The notes beneath the pieces were generated by a model. It was not told where the DNA came from. It did not search any database and saw only the letters and a program-made list of their open reading frames with translations. From contig CACLFM010000009.1 in assembly GCA_902606115.1 (NCBI GenBank), positions 1 through 45,721 of the forward strand: 45,721 nt of DNA. Direction: 5' to 3'. Below, in pieces: positions 16,248-25,044 of this stretch. A program made the translations under genes and the position numbers. This DNA comes from an uncultured Pelagibacteraceae bacterium (GTDB lineage: Bacteria; Pseudomonadota; Alphaproteobacteria; Pelagibacterales; Pelagibacteraceae). Every line of letters starts with the position of its first letter. The stretch's first letter is position 1.

Positions 16248-17528
16248 TTAACCAATTCTGATTTTTGGCATACAATAAAAATCAGCAGTATCTATTTTTG
16301 ATGAATATTCTCTTCTCATATTCCATTTCTTATGAACACCGGCGCTCGCAAGACTTAAAGTAGACCTACCATATCTATAGTTAGTGTTATCAATTGATCT
16401 CATTAAGTTGTTTATTTTTTCATCTCTTTCAGACGAAAACAAATTTCTTTTTCCTATATCATTTGACAATCCTGTAAGCATTACGCCTGCTTTTTGATAA
16501 CGATAACCATTTTTAAAAATATTTTCTAAAATAGAAACAGCTGTCTTTACTATTTCAATACTATTGTTTGTTGCAATTGGAAAATCTATCGTCTTAGAAT
16601 TTGAATAATATCCAAAATTTCTTTGAAAGGGACTTGTTCTAACAAAGACTGTTATTGATTTTGCAACTAAAGACTCTGATCTTACTTTCTCCGAAGCATT
16701 CAAACAATAATTTGCTACAGCCTCTTTTAACTCTTGAAAAGTTTCTACTCTTTTGCCAAAAGAACGCGAAACTACACAGCTTTTTCTTTTTGAAGTAGTT
16801 TTTTCAAGATCTATACATGGTACACCCCTTAGCTCCATAGCTGTCCTTGAACTTAAAACATTTGAAGATTTTTTTACCCAAGTATTAGATTTATTTTTTA
16901 ATTGTTTAGCATTGTAAATTCCGTTCTTCTGATAAAATTTAGTTAACTGTCTACCAACTCCCCATACATCATTTATTTCTATTTTTTCTAATATTGGGTC
17001 AAGATTTTCAATACCAATTAAACTTGTAACACCCGACTGTTTTTTCTTTGCAATATGATTTGCAACTTTACTCAGAGTTTTAGTTTTTGCTATTCCAATA
17101 CTAGTTGGAATACCTGTCCATTGTAGCACTGTATTTCTTATTTCCTTACCAACATTCGCTATTTCATCATCTGGAAAATTAGACAGATCCATAAATGCTT
17201 CATCTATTGAGTATATCTCTATATCAGAATTAAACCTTTTTAATGTTCTCATTACCCTTCTTGATAGATCTCCATATAAAGAATAGTTTGAAGAAAAAAC
17301 TTGTACATTATTTTTTATAATTATGTTTTTTGCTTTAAAATATGGTTCACCCATTTTTATTCCAAGAGCTTTTGCTTCGTTTGACCTTGAAATGATGCAG
17401 CCATCGTTGTTAGATAAAACAACGACAGGTTTTTTTCTTATTTTAGGATTAAACAATCTTTCACAAGACACATAGAAAGAATTACAATCAACTAATGCTA
17501 TTTTTTTAGTAAACCGAATGGATGACAT
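16248..17528 (-). CDS. umuC: DNA polymerase V catalytic subunit UmuC
   Basis: A 426-residue Y-family translesion DNA polymerase (E. coli UmuC 422). The N-terminus KIALVDCNSFYVSCERLFNP carries the first catalytic Asp. VVVLSNNDGCIISRSNEAKALG is the UmuC fingers motif, and YSIDEAFMDLS holds the catalytic Asp-Glu pair. VGRQLTKFYQKNGI is the helix-hairpin-helix. It copies damaged DNA with low fidelity once activated by cleaved UmuD and RecA. It overlaps umuD by 23 bases (17506-17528), so translation is coupled. The gene ends 6 bases from the convergent amt fusion. Confidence 0.96.
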   Translation of the reverse strand: MSSIRFTKKIALVDCNSFYVSCERLFNPKIRKKPVVVLSNNDGCIISRSNEAKALGIKMGEPYFKAKNIIIKNNVQVFSSNYSLYGDLSRRVMRTLKRFNSDIEIYSIDEAFMDLSNFPDDEIANVGKEIRNTVLQWTGIPTSIGIAKTKTLSKVANHIAKKKQSGVTSLIGIENLDPILEKIEINDVWGVGRQLTKFYQKNGIYNAKQLKNKSNTWVKKSSNVLSSRTAMELRGVPCIDLEKTTSKRKSCVVSRSFGKRVETFQELKEAVANYCLNASEKVRSESLVAKSITVFVRTSPFQRNFGYYSNSKTIDFPIATNNSIEIVKTAVSILENIFKNGYRYQKAGVMLTGLSNDIGKRNLFSSERDEKINNLMRSIDNTNYRYGRSTLSLASAGVHKKWNMRREYSSKIDTADFYCMPKIRIG

Positions 17529-17901
17529 AAGTTACAACTCCCCAAATAAAAATATCCTCTTCTTCATTAATCAAAATTCGATCTTTAAAACTTTTAGATC
17601 CTGAAGTTAGAAATTTTTTATCCCTTTCTTGAACGAAACTTTTAACGACTAATTCGTCATGAACATTTGCAATTACGGTGGAAAAATTCTTTGGTTTTAA
17701 ACTTTTATCAACTACTAATATATCTCCATCGTTAATACCGACATCAGTCATTGATCTACCCTGTACCCTAATTACAAAAGTTGCTGGAACATTTTTTATT
17801 AAATGAACATTAAGGTCTATATCTTCTTCTATATAGTCTGTTGCAGGAGATGGAAAACCAGCTCCAGCTTTATGTAAATAATATGGTATCGTAATTTTCA
17901 T
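17506..17901 (-). CDS. umuD: UmuD, self-cleaving subunit of DNA polymerase V
   Basis: A 131-residue S24 peptidase-like protein. The segment AGAGFPSPATDYIEEDIDLN matches E. coli UmuD around its cleavage site, placing the scissile bond at Ala14-Gly15. The catalytic dyad is Ser50 (GRSM) and Lys87 (VVKSF), with the same 37-residue separation as Ser60/Lys97 of E. coli. The N-terminal arm is about ten residues shorter than in E. coli. LexA is excluded because there is no DNA-binding domain. The gene is first in umuDC and has a clear promoter and SOS box. Confidence 0.95.
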   Translation of the reverse strand: MKITIPYYLHKAGAGFPSPATDYIEEDIDLNVHLIKNVPATFVIRVQGRSMTDVGINDGDILVVDKSLKPKNFSTVIANVHDELVVKSFVQERDKKFLTSGSKSFKDRILINEEEDIFIWGVVTYVIHSVY

Positions 17902-17905
17902 AAAT

Positions 17906-17920
17906 GTTCTTATTTTGTTC
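17906..17920 (-). promoter_or_regulatory. LexA (SOS) box of umuDC
   Basis: In the gene sense the site reads GAACAAAATAAGAAC, a perfect alphaproteobacterial GAAC-N7-GAAC box. It lies 4 bases upstream of the umuD start codon and directly downstream of the -10 element, so a bound LexA would block initiation or early elongation. Confidence 0.88.
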
Positions 17921-17928
17921 TTTTAATA

Positions 17929-17957
17929 TTTATAGCTTAATAATTAAATGTAGTCAA
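17929..17957 (-). promoter_or_regulatory. Sigma70 promoter of umuDC
   Basis: On the minus strand TTGACT (17957-17952) and TATAAA (17934-17929) are separated by 17 bases. The predicted start site falls at or next to the SOS box, giving a very short leader of about 20 bases. Confidence 0.75.
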
Positions 17958-17982
17958 ATAGGTTGTATTTTGAGTCTGAAAT

Positions 17983-18004
17983 TGAATCAAAAGTGAATCA
18001 AAAG
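17983..18004 (+). repeat. Tandem 11-base direct repeat
   Basis: TGAATCAAAAG occurs twice head to tail (17983-17993 and 17994-18004) in the gap between umuD and the first GFA gene. It may be a binding site for a regulator of the GFA genes or umuDC, or a chance duplication. Confidence 0.6.
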
Positions 18005-18068
18005 GTGAACATCGAAACTACATATTGTTGTGTTGTGGATAACTTTTACAATAGATAGACTGAGTATA

Positions 18069-18437
18069 ATGAGAAAATTAACCTGTCATTGTGGTCTGAT
18101 CGAAATAGAGATTGATTTAAAAAAAGATTTAGAGGATTTGTATAGATGTAACTGTTCAATGTGTATCAGGAAGGGTGCTATTACCGCAGTCGTTAATAAA
18201 AAAGATTTAAAAGTAGTTAAAGGGAAAGAACATTTAAGTTGTTATCAATTCAAGACGAAGGTAGCAAAACATTATTTTTGCTCTAATTGCGGAATTCAAA
18301 CACACAACTTAAGACGAAGGGATCCAAACACTTATGGTATCAATGTAGCTTGCATTAATGAAATATCTACAAAAGAATTATTTAATTTTAAAGTTAGAAT
18401 AAATGATGGAAAAAATCATATAATGGATAGACATTAA
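18069..18437 (+). CDS. GFA/CENP-V-domain zinc protein, copy 1
   Basis: A 122-residue zinc-binding protein of the glutathione-dependent formaldehyde-activating (GFA) fold. It has LTCHCG near the N-terminus, RCNCSMCIRKG, and HYFCSNCGIQTHN, giving the C-x-C, C-x-C-x2-C and C-x2-C zinc ligands. I take the ATG at 18069 rather than the more upstream TTG at 18030, because this aligns the start with copy 2 (MxKKLTCHCG). The GFA family name is historical, and many members have no known substrate. It is followed after 2 bases by a paralogue, indicating a local duplication. Confidence 0.85.
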   Translation: MRKLTCHCGLIEIEIDLKKDLEDLYRCNCSMCIRKGAITAVVNKKDLKVVKGKEHLSCYQFKTKVAKHYFCSNCGIQTHNLRRRDPNTYGINVACINEISTKELFNFKVRINDGKNHIMDRH

Positions 18438-18439
18438 TT

Positions 18440-18811
18440 ATGAAAAAAAAACTAACATGTCATTGTGGTGAATTTGTAGCAGAAGTAAATATTCCTGACG
18501 CAGGTATCAACAAAATTATGAGATGTAATTGTACTTTGTGTAAAAGAAAAGGTTACGTGATCGGAGTTTTAGGAGAAAATGATTTTAAAATTGTAAAAGG
18601 TGAAAATTTTTTAAAACTATATCAATACTATACTAAAGCTGCTAAACATTATTTTTGCTCGATATGTGGAATTCATACACACAATAGACCTAGGATTAAT
18701 CCTAAAATTTTTGGAATTAATGTGGCATGCGTTGAAGGAATGGATCCATTTGAATTAGAAAATATTGGACTAAATGATGGAGAAAATCACCCACTAGACC
18801 AAAATAAGTAA
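18440..18811 (+). CDS. GFA/CENP-V-domain zinc protein, copy 2
   Basis: A 123-residue paralogue of the preceding gene with the same zinc ligands: LTCHCGEF, RCNCTLCKRKG and HYFCSICGIHTHN. Both copies also share GINVAC and a C-terminal NDG-x-NH segment. The two proteins are clearly related but well diverged, so the duplication is old and both copies appear functional. The stop codon overlaps the next start (TAATG at 18809-18813). Substrate unknown. Confidence 0.85.
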   Translation: MKKKLTCHCGEFVAEVNIPDAGINKIMRCNCTLCKRKGYVIGVLGENDFKIVKGENFLKLYQYYTKAAKHYFCSICGIHTHNRPRINPKIFGINVACVEGMDPFELENIGLNDGENHPLDQNK

Positions 18812-19740
18812 TGCAAAATTATTTTGACTGTTTCCAAAAAGTAAAAAAGAAATGTTATAGCTTTATTTCTTCACAAGAAACTAAGAGAGAAAAATTTAAA
18901 AATAAAGAAAAGATGGTAAAATCTTTTTTAATTCCAATTTGTTTTTGGATATTTAAAAATAAACCAAAAAATAAAACTTTTATTATAGGACTTGCCGGTG
19001 GACAAGGAACTGGTAAGACTACTATTTCTTCTTTAATAAGATTAATATTATCAACATATTTTAAATTAAATGTATTTAAGGTTTCTATTGATGATTTTTA
19101 TAAAACTAGAAAAGAAAGATTAAAATTATCAAAATCAAAACATCCCTTACTTTTAACTAGGGGAGTGCCAGGAACTCATGATGTTGACATGATAAATAAA
19201 CTTTTTCGTAACGTAAAAAATTCAAAGTTTAAAAGTATGTTAATACCAAAATTTGATAAATCAATTGACGACCGTTGCAATAAAAAACTTTGGTTCAAGA
19301 TGAAGAAAAAACCTGATGTATTAATATTAGAGGGTTGGTGCGTAGGCGCAAAGCCAGAAAACAATAAAACATTGAATATGCCAATAAATAAACTAGAGAA
19401 AAATTTAGATGATAAAATGAAATGGAGACTGCATGTTAATAATCAATTAAAAAATAAATATGCTAAATTATTTAATCAAATGAATAGCTTATTATATTTA
19501 AAAGCCAGAAACTTTAATATTCTTAAACAATGGAGAATTAAACAAGAAAAGAAACTTCAAATAAAAAACAAAAGAAAAAAAAATAATAAAATTATGAATA
19601 ATATGGAAGTTTTAAAATTTATGATGACTTATCAAAGGATCACTCAAAATATGTTTAAAATTACTCCAAAATACTCTTCTATTATTATTGACTTGAATGA
19701 TAGGCATCAAATAAAAAGAGTAAAATTTAAAAATGTATAA
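18811..19740 (+). CDS. P-loop kinase, D-glycerate 3-kinase-like
   Basis: A 309-residue protein with Walker A GGQGTGKT (63-70), the substrate/Mg region SIDDFYKTRKERLKLSKSK, HPLLLTRGVPGTHDVDM, and Walker-B-like VLILEGWCVGAKP. These blocks match the plant-type glycerate kinase (GLYK) and its bacterial and yeast relatives. The predicted reaction is ATP plus D-glycerate to 3-phosphoglycerate, which would join glycerate or glycolate use to lower glycolysis. The substrate is assigned by family only. It overlaps the GFA gene by one base and tolC by 8 bases. Confidence 0.78.
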   Translation: MQNYFDCFQKVKKKCYSFISSQETKREKFKNKEKMVKSFLIPICFWIFKNKPKNKTFIIGLAGGQGTGKTTISSLIRLILSTYFKLNVFKVSIDDFYKTRKERLKLSKSKHPLLLTRGVPGTHDVDMINKLFRNVKNSKFKSMLIPKFDKSIDDRCNKKLWFKMKKKPDVLILEGWCVGAKPENNKTLNMPINKLEKNLDDKMKWRLHVNNQLKNKYAKLFNQMNSLLYLKARNFNILKQWRIKQEKKLQIKNKRKKNNKIMNNMEVLKFMMTYQRITQNMFKITPKYSSIIIDLNDRHQIKRVKFKNV

Positions 19741-21037
19741 AAAAATAATATTTATAATTTTGTCTCAAGTTTTTATCATAAGTTATTCTTATGCTAATGA
19801 TTTGATGAAAGCGTTATCAGATGCATATTATAAAAATCCAGAACTTAATGCTGAAAGAGAGAATATTTTGGTATCTAAAGAGGATCTTAAAATATCAAGA
19901 AGTGAATTCTTGCCATCAATAACAATAACTGGATCCAAAAGTGAGCAAACGACAGACAAATTGACTGATAGATCCGGAAGTAATGCTACTGTTACAGATG
20001 TAGATACCGAAACTCAAAAAATAACTATTGAGCAAACTTTATTTCAGGGGCTTAAAGGAAAAGCTGATTTTGATAAAAGTAAGATTGGCATAAATTTAGC
20101 AGAGGCAAATTTGTTAAAAAAGGAGCAAGAAATTATTCTCACAGCAGCAGAAGCATATAGTGGTCTAATTTTAGCAAAAAAAAAATTAGATATTAATAAA
20201 GAAAATTTAAGTTTGTTAGAAAGGCAAGTTGAAACAGATCAAAATAGATTAGAAAATGGTTTAATAACCTTAGCGGATTTAGCACAATCTGAGTCATCCC
20301 TTGCAGGTGCAGAGGCTCAATTTATAAACTCCAAAAATGATTTAGTAACTGCAAAATTAACTTATGAAAAAATAATTGGCCCACTAAGTGATATTGATTT
20401 AATTAAAGAAAATATAAATTTAGATTTTACTATCCCTGAAAATCTAAATAAATCTATTGAACTATCAACTGGTAATAATCCTGATTTAATAATTGCAAAG
20501 CTAGAATATGAGCAATCTAAACAAGATGTTAAAATAGCAATAGCTGAATTTTCACCAACAGCAAAATTGTCTGCAGAATCGACTAAATCAAATGATTTAA
20601 GTTCTACAGTAGATGAGAGAGATCAAGATACTCTTAAAGCAGAAATATCTTGGCCACTTTTTAAAGGTGGAAAAAATTCAGCATCTCTAGAAAAAAGTAA
20701 AAGATTAAATAATAGAAAAAAACTACTTTTAGACAACGCACTTAGAACAAATGAAACAAGCGTTGCTAGTGCATGGTCTAGTTTTTTATCATCAGAAAGT
20801 GCTCTAAAATCTGTTAGATCTCAAGTTAATGCTGCGGAAATTGCAAACGAAGGGATTACCATTGAGTATGAGACGGGTCTTGGTAGAACTACTCTAGATG
20901 TTATTCAATCAAATACTATATTGCTCACATCAAAAATCAATTTGGCTAATTCTGAGAGAAACTTTTTCTTATCCCAATTAGAGCTTTTAAAATCTGTTGG
21001 ATTATTAAATGCGAAATATCTTAAAATAGTTAAGTAA
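19733..21037 (+). CDS. tolC: TolC-family outer-membrane efflux/secretion protein
   Basis: A 434-residue protein with a Sec signal peptide (about 1-21, cleavage near SYA/ND). Two similar halves are rich in coiled coil, as expected for the TolC periplasmic tunnel: ALSDAYYKNPELNAERENI in the first half and IELSTGNNPDLIIAKLEYEQ in the second. IEQTLFQGLKGK and ISWPLFKGGKN are the matching membrane-strand segments. It would form the outer-membrane channel for type I secretion or multidrug efflux with an inner-membrane partner encoded elsewhere. The start overlaps the kinase gene by 8 bases. Confidence 0.9.
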   Translation: MYKKIIFIILSQVFIISYSYANDLMKALSDAYYKNPELNAERENILVSKEDLKISRSEFLPSITITGSKSEQTTDKLTDRSGSNATVTDVDTETQKITIEQTLFQGLKGKADFDKSKIGINLAEANLLKKEQEIILTAAEAYSGLILAKKKLDINKENLSLLERQVETDQNRLENGLITLADLAQSESSLAGAEAQFINSKNDLVTAKLTYEKIIGPLSDIDLIKENINLDFTIPENLNKSIELSTGNNPDLIIAKLEYEQSKQDVKIAIAEFSPTAKLSAESTKSNDLSSTVDERDQDTLKAEISWPLFKGGKNSASLEKSKRLNNRKKLLLDNALRTNETSVASAWSSFLSSESALKSVRSQVNAAEIANEGITIEYETGLGRTTLDVIQSNTILLTSKINLANSERNFFLSQLELLKSVGLLNAKYLKIVK

Positions 21038-21067
21038 ACAGGCTATTTTTTTAATCCTTGCCAATGA

Positions 21068-21082
21068 GAACAAAATGTGTAC
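21068..21082 (+). promoter_or_regulatory. Candidate SOS box of recA
   Basis: GAACAAAATGTGTAC fits GAAC-N7-GAAC with one mismatch in the second half-site (GTAC). Aligned with the umuD box, it shares GAACAAAAT, the G and AC of the second half-site, and the flanking ATTTAT. It lies 51 bases before the recA ATG. Confidence 0.6.
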
Positions 21083-21132
21083 ATTTATATTTATGATTCG
21101 TATGTTAAAAAAAACAAAAAAAGAGGCAAAAT

Positions 21133-22257
21133 ATGAGTAAAAATAACTTAAAAGTAGTTAAATCAGCAAAAGATAAAGAATTGGAAAACAAAGAGAAAAA
21201 TAAAGCTTTAGACGCAGCTATTAGTCAAATTACTGATAACTTTGGAAAAGGCTCAGTAATGAAGCTTGGTCAAAAAAAAGCTATGGATATAGAGTCTATT
21301 TCCACTGGCTCTCTAAGCTTAGATTTAGCATTAGGCATTGGTGGATTACCAAAAGGAAGAATTGTAGAAGTCTATGGTCCAGAGTCTTCTGGAAAAACAA
21401 CTTTAGCATTGCAAGTAGTCGCAGAGGCCCAAAAAGCTGGCGGAATATGTGCGTTTGTTGATGCGGAGCATGCTCTAGATCCAGTGTATGCAAAAAAATT
21501 AGGTGTGAATACAGAGGAATTATTAATTTCTCAACCAGACGCTGGTGAGCAAGCACTAGAGATAGCAGATACACTTGTTAAGTCAGGCTCTATTTCTGTG
21601 ATTGTTATTGACTCAGTGGCAGCATTAACACCAAGAGCTGAAATTGAAGGAGAAATGGGAGATCACCATGTGGGGCTTCAATCAAGATTAATGAGTCAGG
21701 CCTTGAGAAAATTAACTAGCTCAATATCAAACACAAATACAATGATGATTTTCATTAACCAAATCAGAATGAAAATAGGTGTTATGTTTGGAAGTCCTGA
21801 AACTACATCAGGTGGAAATGCATTGAAATTCTACTCATCTGTAAGAATGGATATTAGAAGAATTGGTGCAATAAAAGATAAGGATGCAATCATTGGTAAC
21901 TCTACAAGAGTTAAGGTTGTTAAAAATAAAGTATCTCCACCATTTAAAGTAGTTGAATTTGATTTAATGTATGGAAAAGGAATTAGTAAAGTAGGTGAGC
22001 TAATTGACCTCGGTGCAAAAGCAGAGATTGTTGAAAAATCAGGCGCCTGGTATGCATATAAAGGTGAAAAAATAGGTCAAGGTAGAGAGAATGCTAAAGT
22101 CTACTTAGAACAAAATCCAAATGTTGCCGCTGAAATAGAGATGGCAATTAGAGAAAAAGCAGGTGTGATTACTAAAAAAATTGAAGGGAATCCACTTGAT
22201 CAGGAGAAAATAGAGGCGAACGCAAAAGAAGAAACTCCTTCTACAAAAAAGAATTAG
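21133..22257 (+). CDS. recA: Recombinase RecA
   Basis: A 374-residue recombinase that forms filaments on single-stranded DNA, drives strand exchange and stimulates LexA/UmuD self-cleavage. Walker A is GPESSGKT (82-89), followed by the conserved [40 protein letters not shown] and [12 protein letters not shown]. The N-terminus is about 16 residues longer than that of E. coli. A Shine-Dalgarno AAGAGG (21121-21126) precedes the ATG. It is transcribed alone, ending at a clear terminator before alaS. The recA-alaS order is common in alphaproteobacteria. Confidence 0.99.
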   Translation: MSKNNLKVVKSAKDKELENKEKNKALDAAISQITDNFGKGSVMKLGQKKAMDIESISTGSLSLDLALGIGGLPKGRIVEVYGPESSGKTTLALQVVAEAQKAGGICAFVDAEHALDPVYAKKLGVNTEELLISQPDAGEQALEIADTLVKSGSISVIVIDSVAALTPRAEIEGEMGDHHVGLQSRLMSQALRKLTSSISNTNTMMIFINQIRMKIGVMFGSPETTSGGNALKFYSSVRMDIRRIGAIKDKDAIIGNSTRVKVVKNKVSPPFKVVEFDLMYGKGISKVGELIDLGAKAEIVEKSGAWYAYKGEKIGQGRENAKVYLEQNPNVAAEIEMAIREKAGVITKKIEGNPLDQEKIEANAKEETPSTKKN

Positions 22258-22280
22258 CTAAATAGTCATTAATAGTAAAG

Positions 22281-22307
22281 AAAGGCGTCTTATCAGACGC
22301 CTTTTTT
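22281..22307 (+). terminator. Intrinsic terminator of recA
   Basis: A perfect 10-base-pair stem (AAAGGCGTCT at 22281-22290 with AGACGCCTTT at 22295-22304) with loop TATC runs into a T tract ending at 22307. Confidence 0.92.
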
Positions 22308-22353
22308 CCCTTAACATTATAGACATCATTTAAAAAAACTGTATTTTAAAAAT

Positions 22354-25020
22354 ATGGCTCAGAAAACTTTAAATGAAATAAGAAATACTTTTCTCAAATA
22401 TTTTGAGAAGAACGACCATACAATTGTTGAGTCTAGTAATCTTGTTCCAAATAATGATCCTACATTGATGTTTGCTAATTCTGGAATGGTTCAGTTTAAA
22501 AATGTTTTTACAGGTTTAGAAAAAAGAAATTACAAAAGGGCAACTACATCTCAAAAATGTGTAAGGGCTGGTGGTAAACATAATGATTTAGAAAATGTTG
22601 GTTACACTCCAAGGCACCATACGTTCTTTGAGATGTTAGGTAATTTTTCTTTTGGGGATTACTTTAAAGAAAAAGCAATTCATCTTGCTTGGGAGTTAAT
22701 AACAAAAGATTTTGGATTAGATAAAAATAGGCTTTATTTTACTGTTTTTAGCAAAGATGATGAGGCTTTTAATCTTTGGAAAAAAATCACAGGTTTTGGT
22801 GACAATAAAATAATAAGAATACCAACTTCAGACAATTTTTGGTCCATGGGGGAAACTGGCCCATGTGGGCCGTGTTCAGAAATATTTTATGATCACGGTG
22901 ATCATTTAAAAGGAGGTTTACCTGGCACTAAAGATCAAGACGGTGATCGTTATATTGAAATTTGGAATTTAGTATTCATGCAATATGAGCAAGTTTCTAA
23001 AGATAAACGAATTAATTTACCAAAACCATCAGTAGATACAGGCATGGGTTTAGAAAGAATAGCAGCATTACTTCAGGGAACCCATGATAACTACGAAACT
23101 GATCATTTTAAAAAAATTATAAGTTCAATTTCTGATGAATTAAAAGTTAAGCCTGATGAAAATAATTTATCAAGTTTTCGTGTAATTGCTGATCATTTAA
23201 GGGCAAGTTCTTTTTTGTTAGCAGAAGGTGTTATGCCATCAAATGAGGGTAGGGGATATGTATTAAGAAGAATAATGAGAAGAGGTATGAGACACAGTCA
23301 TTTACTTGGATCGAAAAGTCCAATCTTTTTTAATGTATTTAAAACTTTAATGGATGAAATGTCAGGAAATTATCCAGAATTAAAAAGAGCTAGCTCACTA
23401 ATTAAAGAAACTCTAAGAATGGAAGAGGAAAAATTTTTAGTTCTACTTGATAGAGGTATAAACATTTTAGACGAAGAGATAAAAAAAGTTGATAAAGAAT
23501 TACCAGGAGAGGTAGCATTTAAACTCTATGATACTTATGGCTTCCCGCTGGATTTAACAGAGGATATTTTAAAAAATAAATCTCTAACATTAGATCAAAA
23601 AAAATTTGATACGTTAATGAAGCAAAGCAAAGATCTTGCTAAAAAAAATTGGAAAGGTTCAGGCGATTCTTCTATTGATGAAATCTGGTTTAATATCAAA
23701 GACAAATCTGAACCAACAGAATTTCTTGGTTATGAAACAATGTCATCAGAAGGTATTATAAAATATATCATTAAAGATAATAAAGAAGTTAACTTACTCT
23801 CAGAAGGCGATGAAGGAAATATTATTTTAAACCAAACACCTTTTTATGGCGAGTCTGGCGGACAACTTGGAGATTTAGGTACAATTAAATCAGGTAATAA
23901 CATATTTGTTGTTAATGATGTACAGAAAAAGTTTGGAGATTTGTTTATTCATTTGGGAAAAGTTAAAGAAGGCACAATAAAAATAAATGATACTGTAGAA
24001 TTGAGTGTAGATTCTGAGAGAAGAAAAAACATCAGAGCATATCATTCTGCAACACATTTACTTCATGAGTCATTAAGAAGAACACTTGGAAAACATGTTA
24101 TGCAAAAGGGTTCATTAGTCGCTTCTGATCGACTTAGATTTGATTTTAGTCATATGAAACCAATATCAGAAAAAGAATTAATAAAAATTAATTCAACTGT
24201 TAACGAAGTGATTAATAAAAAAAATGAAGTTGTAACTAGATTGATGTCTCCAAAGGAGGGAATGAAACATGGCGCCCTCGCTCTTTTCGGAGAAAAATAT
24301 GGTGAAGAAGTAAGAGTGGTTTTTATGGGTGAAGAGGGAAATAAATATTTTTCAACAGAATTATGCGGGGGAACACATGTGAAAAATACTGCTGAGATTG
24401 GAAAATTTAAAGTTATTAGTCAATCTGCTATAGCAGCCGGGGTTAGACGTGTAGAAGCGTTGAGAGATGTCCAATTAGATAATTATCTTCATGAAAAAGA
24501 AAAAAATATAAATTTATCTACACAAATAGATAAATCAAATATTAACAATTTAATTGATGAAATTAAAAAACTAGGAGGAAAACCGAATACAAGTTCAGAG
24601 GATAATAAAATAGTAATTAAAGAGCTTACAAAACAATTGGATCAATTAAACATAAAAAATGTTCTAGGGGATAAATCAAAAAATATAATTGAGGATTTAG
24701 AAATTAATGAAATTAAAGTTAGATTTCAAAAAATAAGCAATTTATCACCTAAAGAACTTAGAAAATTAGTTGATGAAGGTAAAAATTTTTTAAAAAAAGG
24801 CATTGTAGTAGTATCTGCTTACAAGGAAAACAAAGTAGGTTTAGCAGTTGGAATAACAGAGAATTTAACTAACAAGTATGACGCTGTTAAACTTGCCAAA
24901 GTAGGATCTGAAATTATTGGTGGAAAAGGTGGAGGAGGTAGAAAAGATTTTGCTCAATCAGGAGGAAATCTAATAAATAAGATAGACGAAGCATTCAAAG
25001 AAATTAAAAATCTTATTTAA
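22354..25020 (+). CDS. alaS: Alanyl-tRNA synthetase
   Basis: An 888-residue class II synthetase (E. coli 876). Motif 1/2 regions are NDPTLMFANSGMVQFK and KCVRAGGKHNDLENVG. The editing domain has the zinc-binding HSATHLLHESLR and CGGTHV. The C-terminal domain ends in IGGKGGGGRKDFAQSGG, the universal AlaRS signature. It charges tRNA-Ala and hydrolyses mischarged Ser- and Gly-tRNA-Ala. No truncation is seen. It ends 24 bases from the convergent small membrane-anchored gene. Confidence 0.99.
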   Translation: MAQKTLNEIRNTFLKYFEKNDHTIVESSNLVPNNDPTLMFANSGMVQFKNVFTGLEKRNYKRATTSQKCVRAGGKHNDLENVGYTPRHHTFFEMLGNFSFGDYFKEKAIHLAWELITKDFGLDKNRLYFTVFSKDDEAFNLWKKITGFGDNKIIRIPTSDNFWSMGETGPCGPCSEIFYDHGDHLKGGLPGTKDQDGDRYIEIWNLVFMQYEQVSKDKRINLPKPSVDTGMGLERIAALLQGTHDNYETDHFKKIISSISDELKVKPDENNLSSFRVIADHLRASSFLLAEGVMPSNEGRGYVLRRIMRRGMRHSHLLGSKSPIFFNVFKTLMDEMSGNYPELKRASSLIKETLRMEEEKFLVLLDRGINILDEEIKKVDKELPGEVAFKLYDTYGFPLDLTEDILKNKSLTLDQKKFDTLMKQSKDLAKKNWKGSGDSSIDEIWFNIKDKSEPTEFLGYETMSSEGIIKYIIKDNKEVNLLSEGDEGNIILNQTPFYGESGGQLGDLGTIKSGNNIFVVNDVQKKFGDLFIHLGKVKEGTIKINDTVELSVDSERRKNIRAYHSATHLLHESLRRTLGKHVMQKGSLVASDRLRFDFSHMKPISEKELIKINSTVNEVINKKNEVVTRLMSPKEGMKHGALALFGEKYGEEVRVVFMGEEGNKYFSTELCGGTHVKNTAEIGKFKVISQSAIAAGVRRVEALRDVQLDNYLHEKEKNINLSTQIDKSNINNLIDEIKKLGGKPNTSSEDNKIVIKELTKQLDQLNIKNVLGDKSKNIIEDLEINEIKVRFQKISNLSPKELRKLVDEGKNFLKKGIVVVSAYKENKVGLAVGITENLTNKYDAVKLAKVGSEIIGGKGGGGRKDFAQSGGNLINKIDEAFKEIKNLI

Positions 25021-25044
25021 TTTTTATTAAAATACTTAAATTAA

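Noticed and set aside
18034-18042. Single DnaA box as evidence for a replication origin
   Set aside because: Only one box was noticed, there is no DnaA-box cluster or adjoining dnaA/hemE-type context, and chance occurrence is likely.
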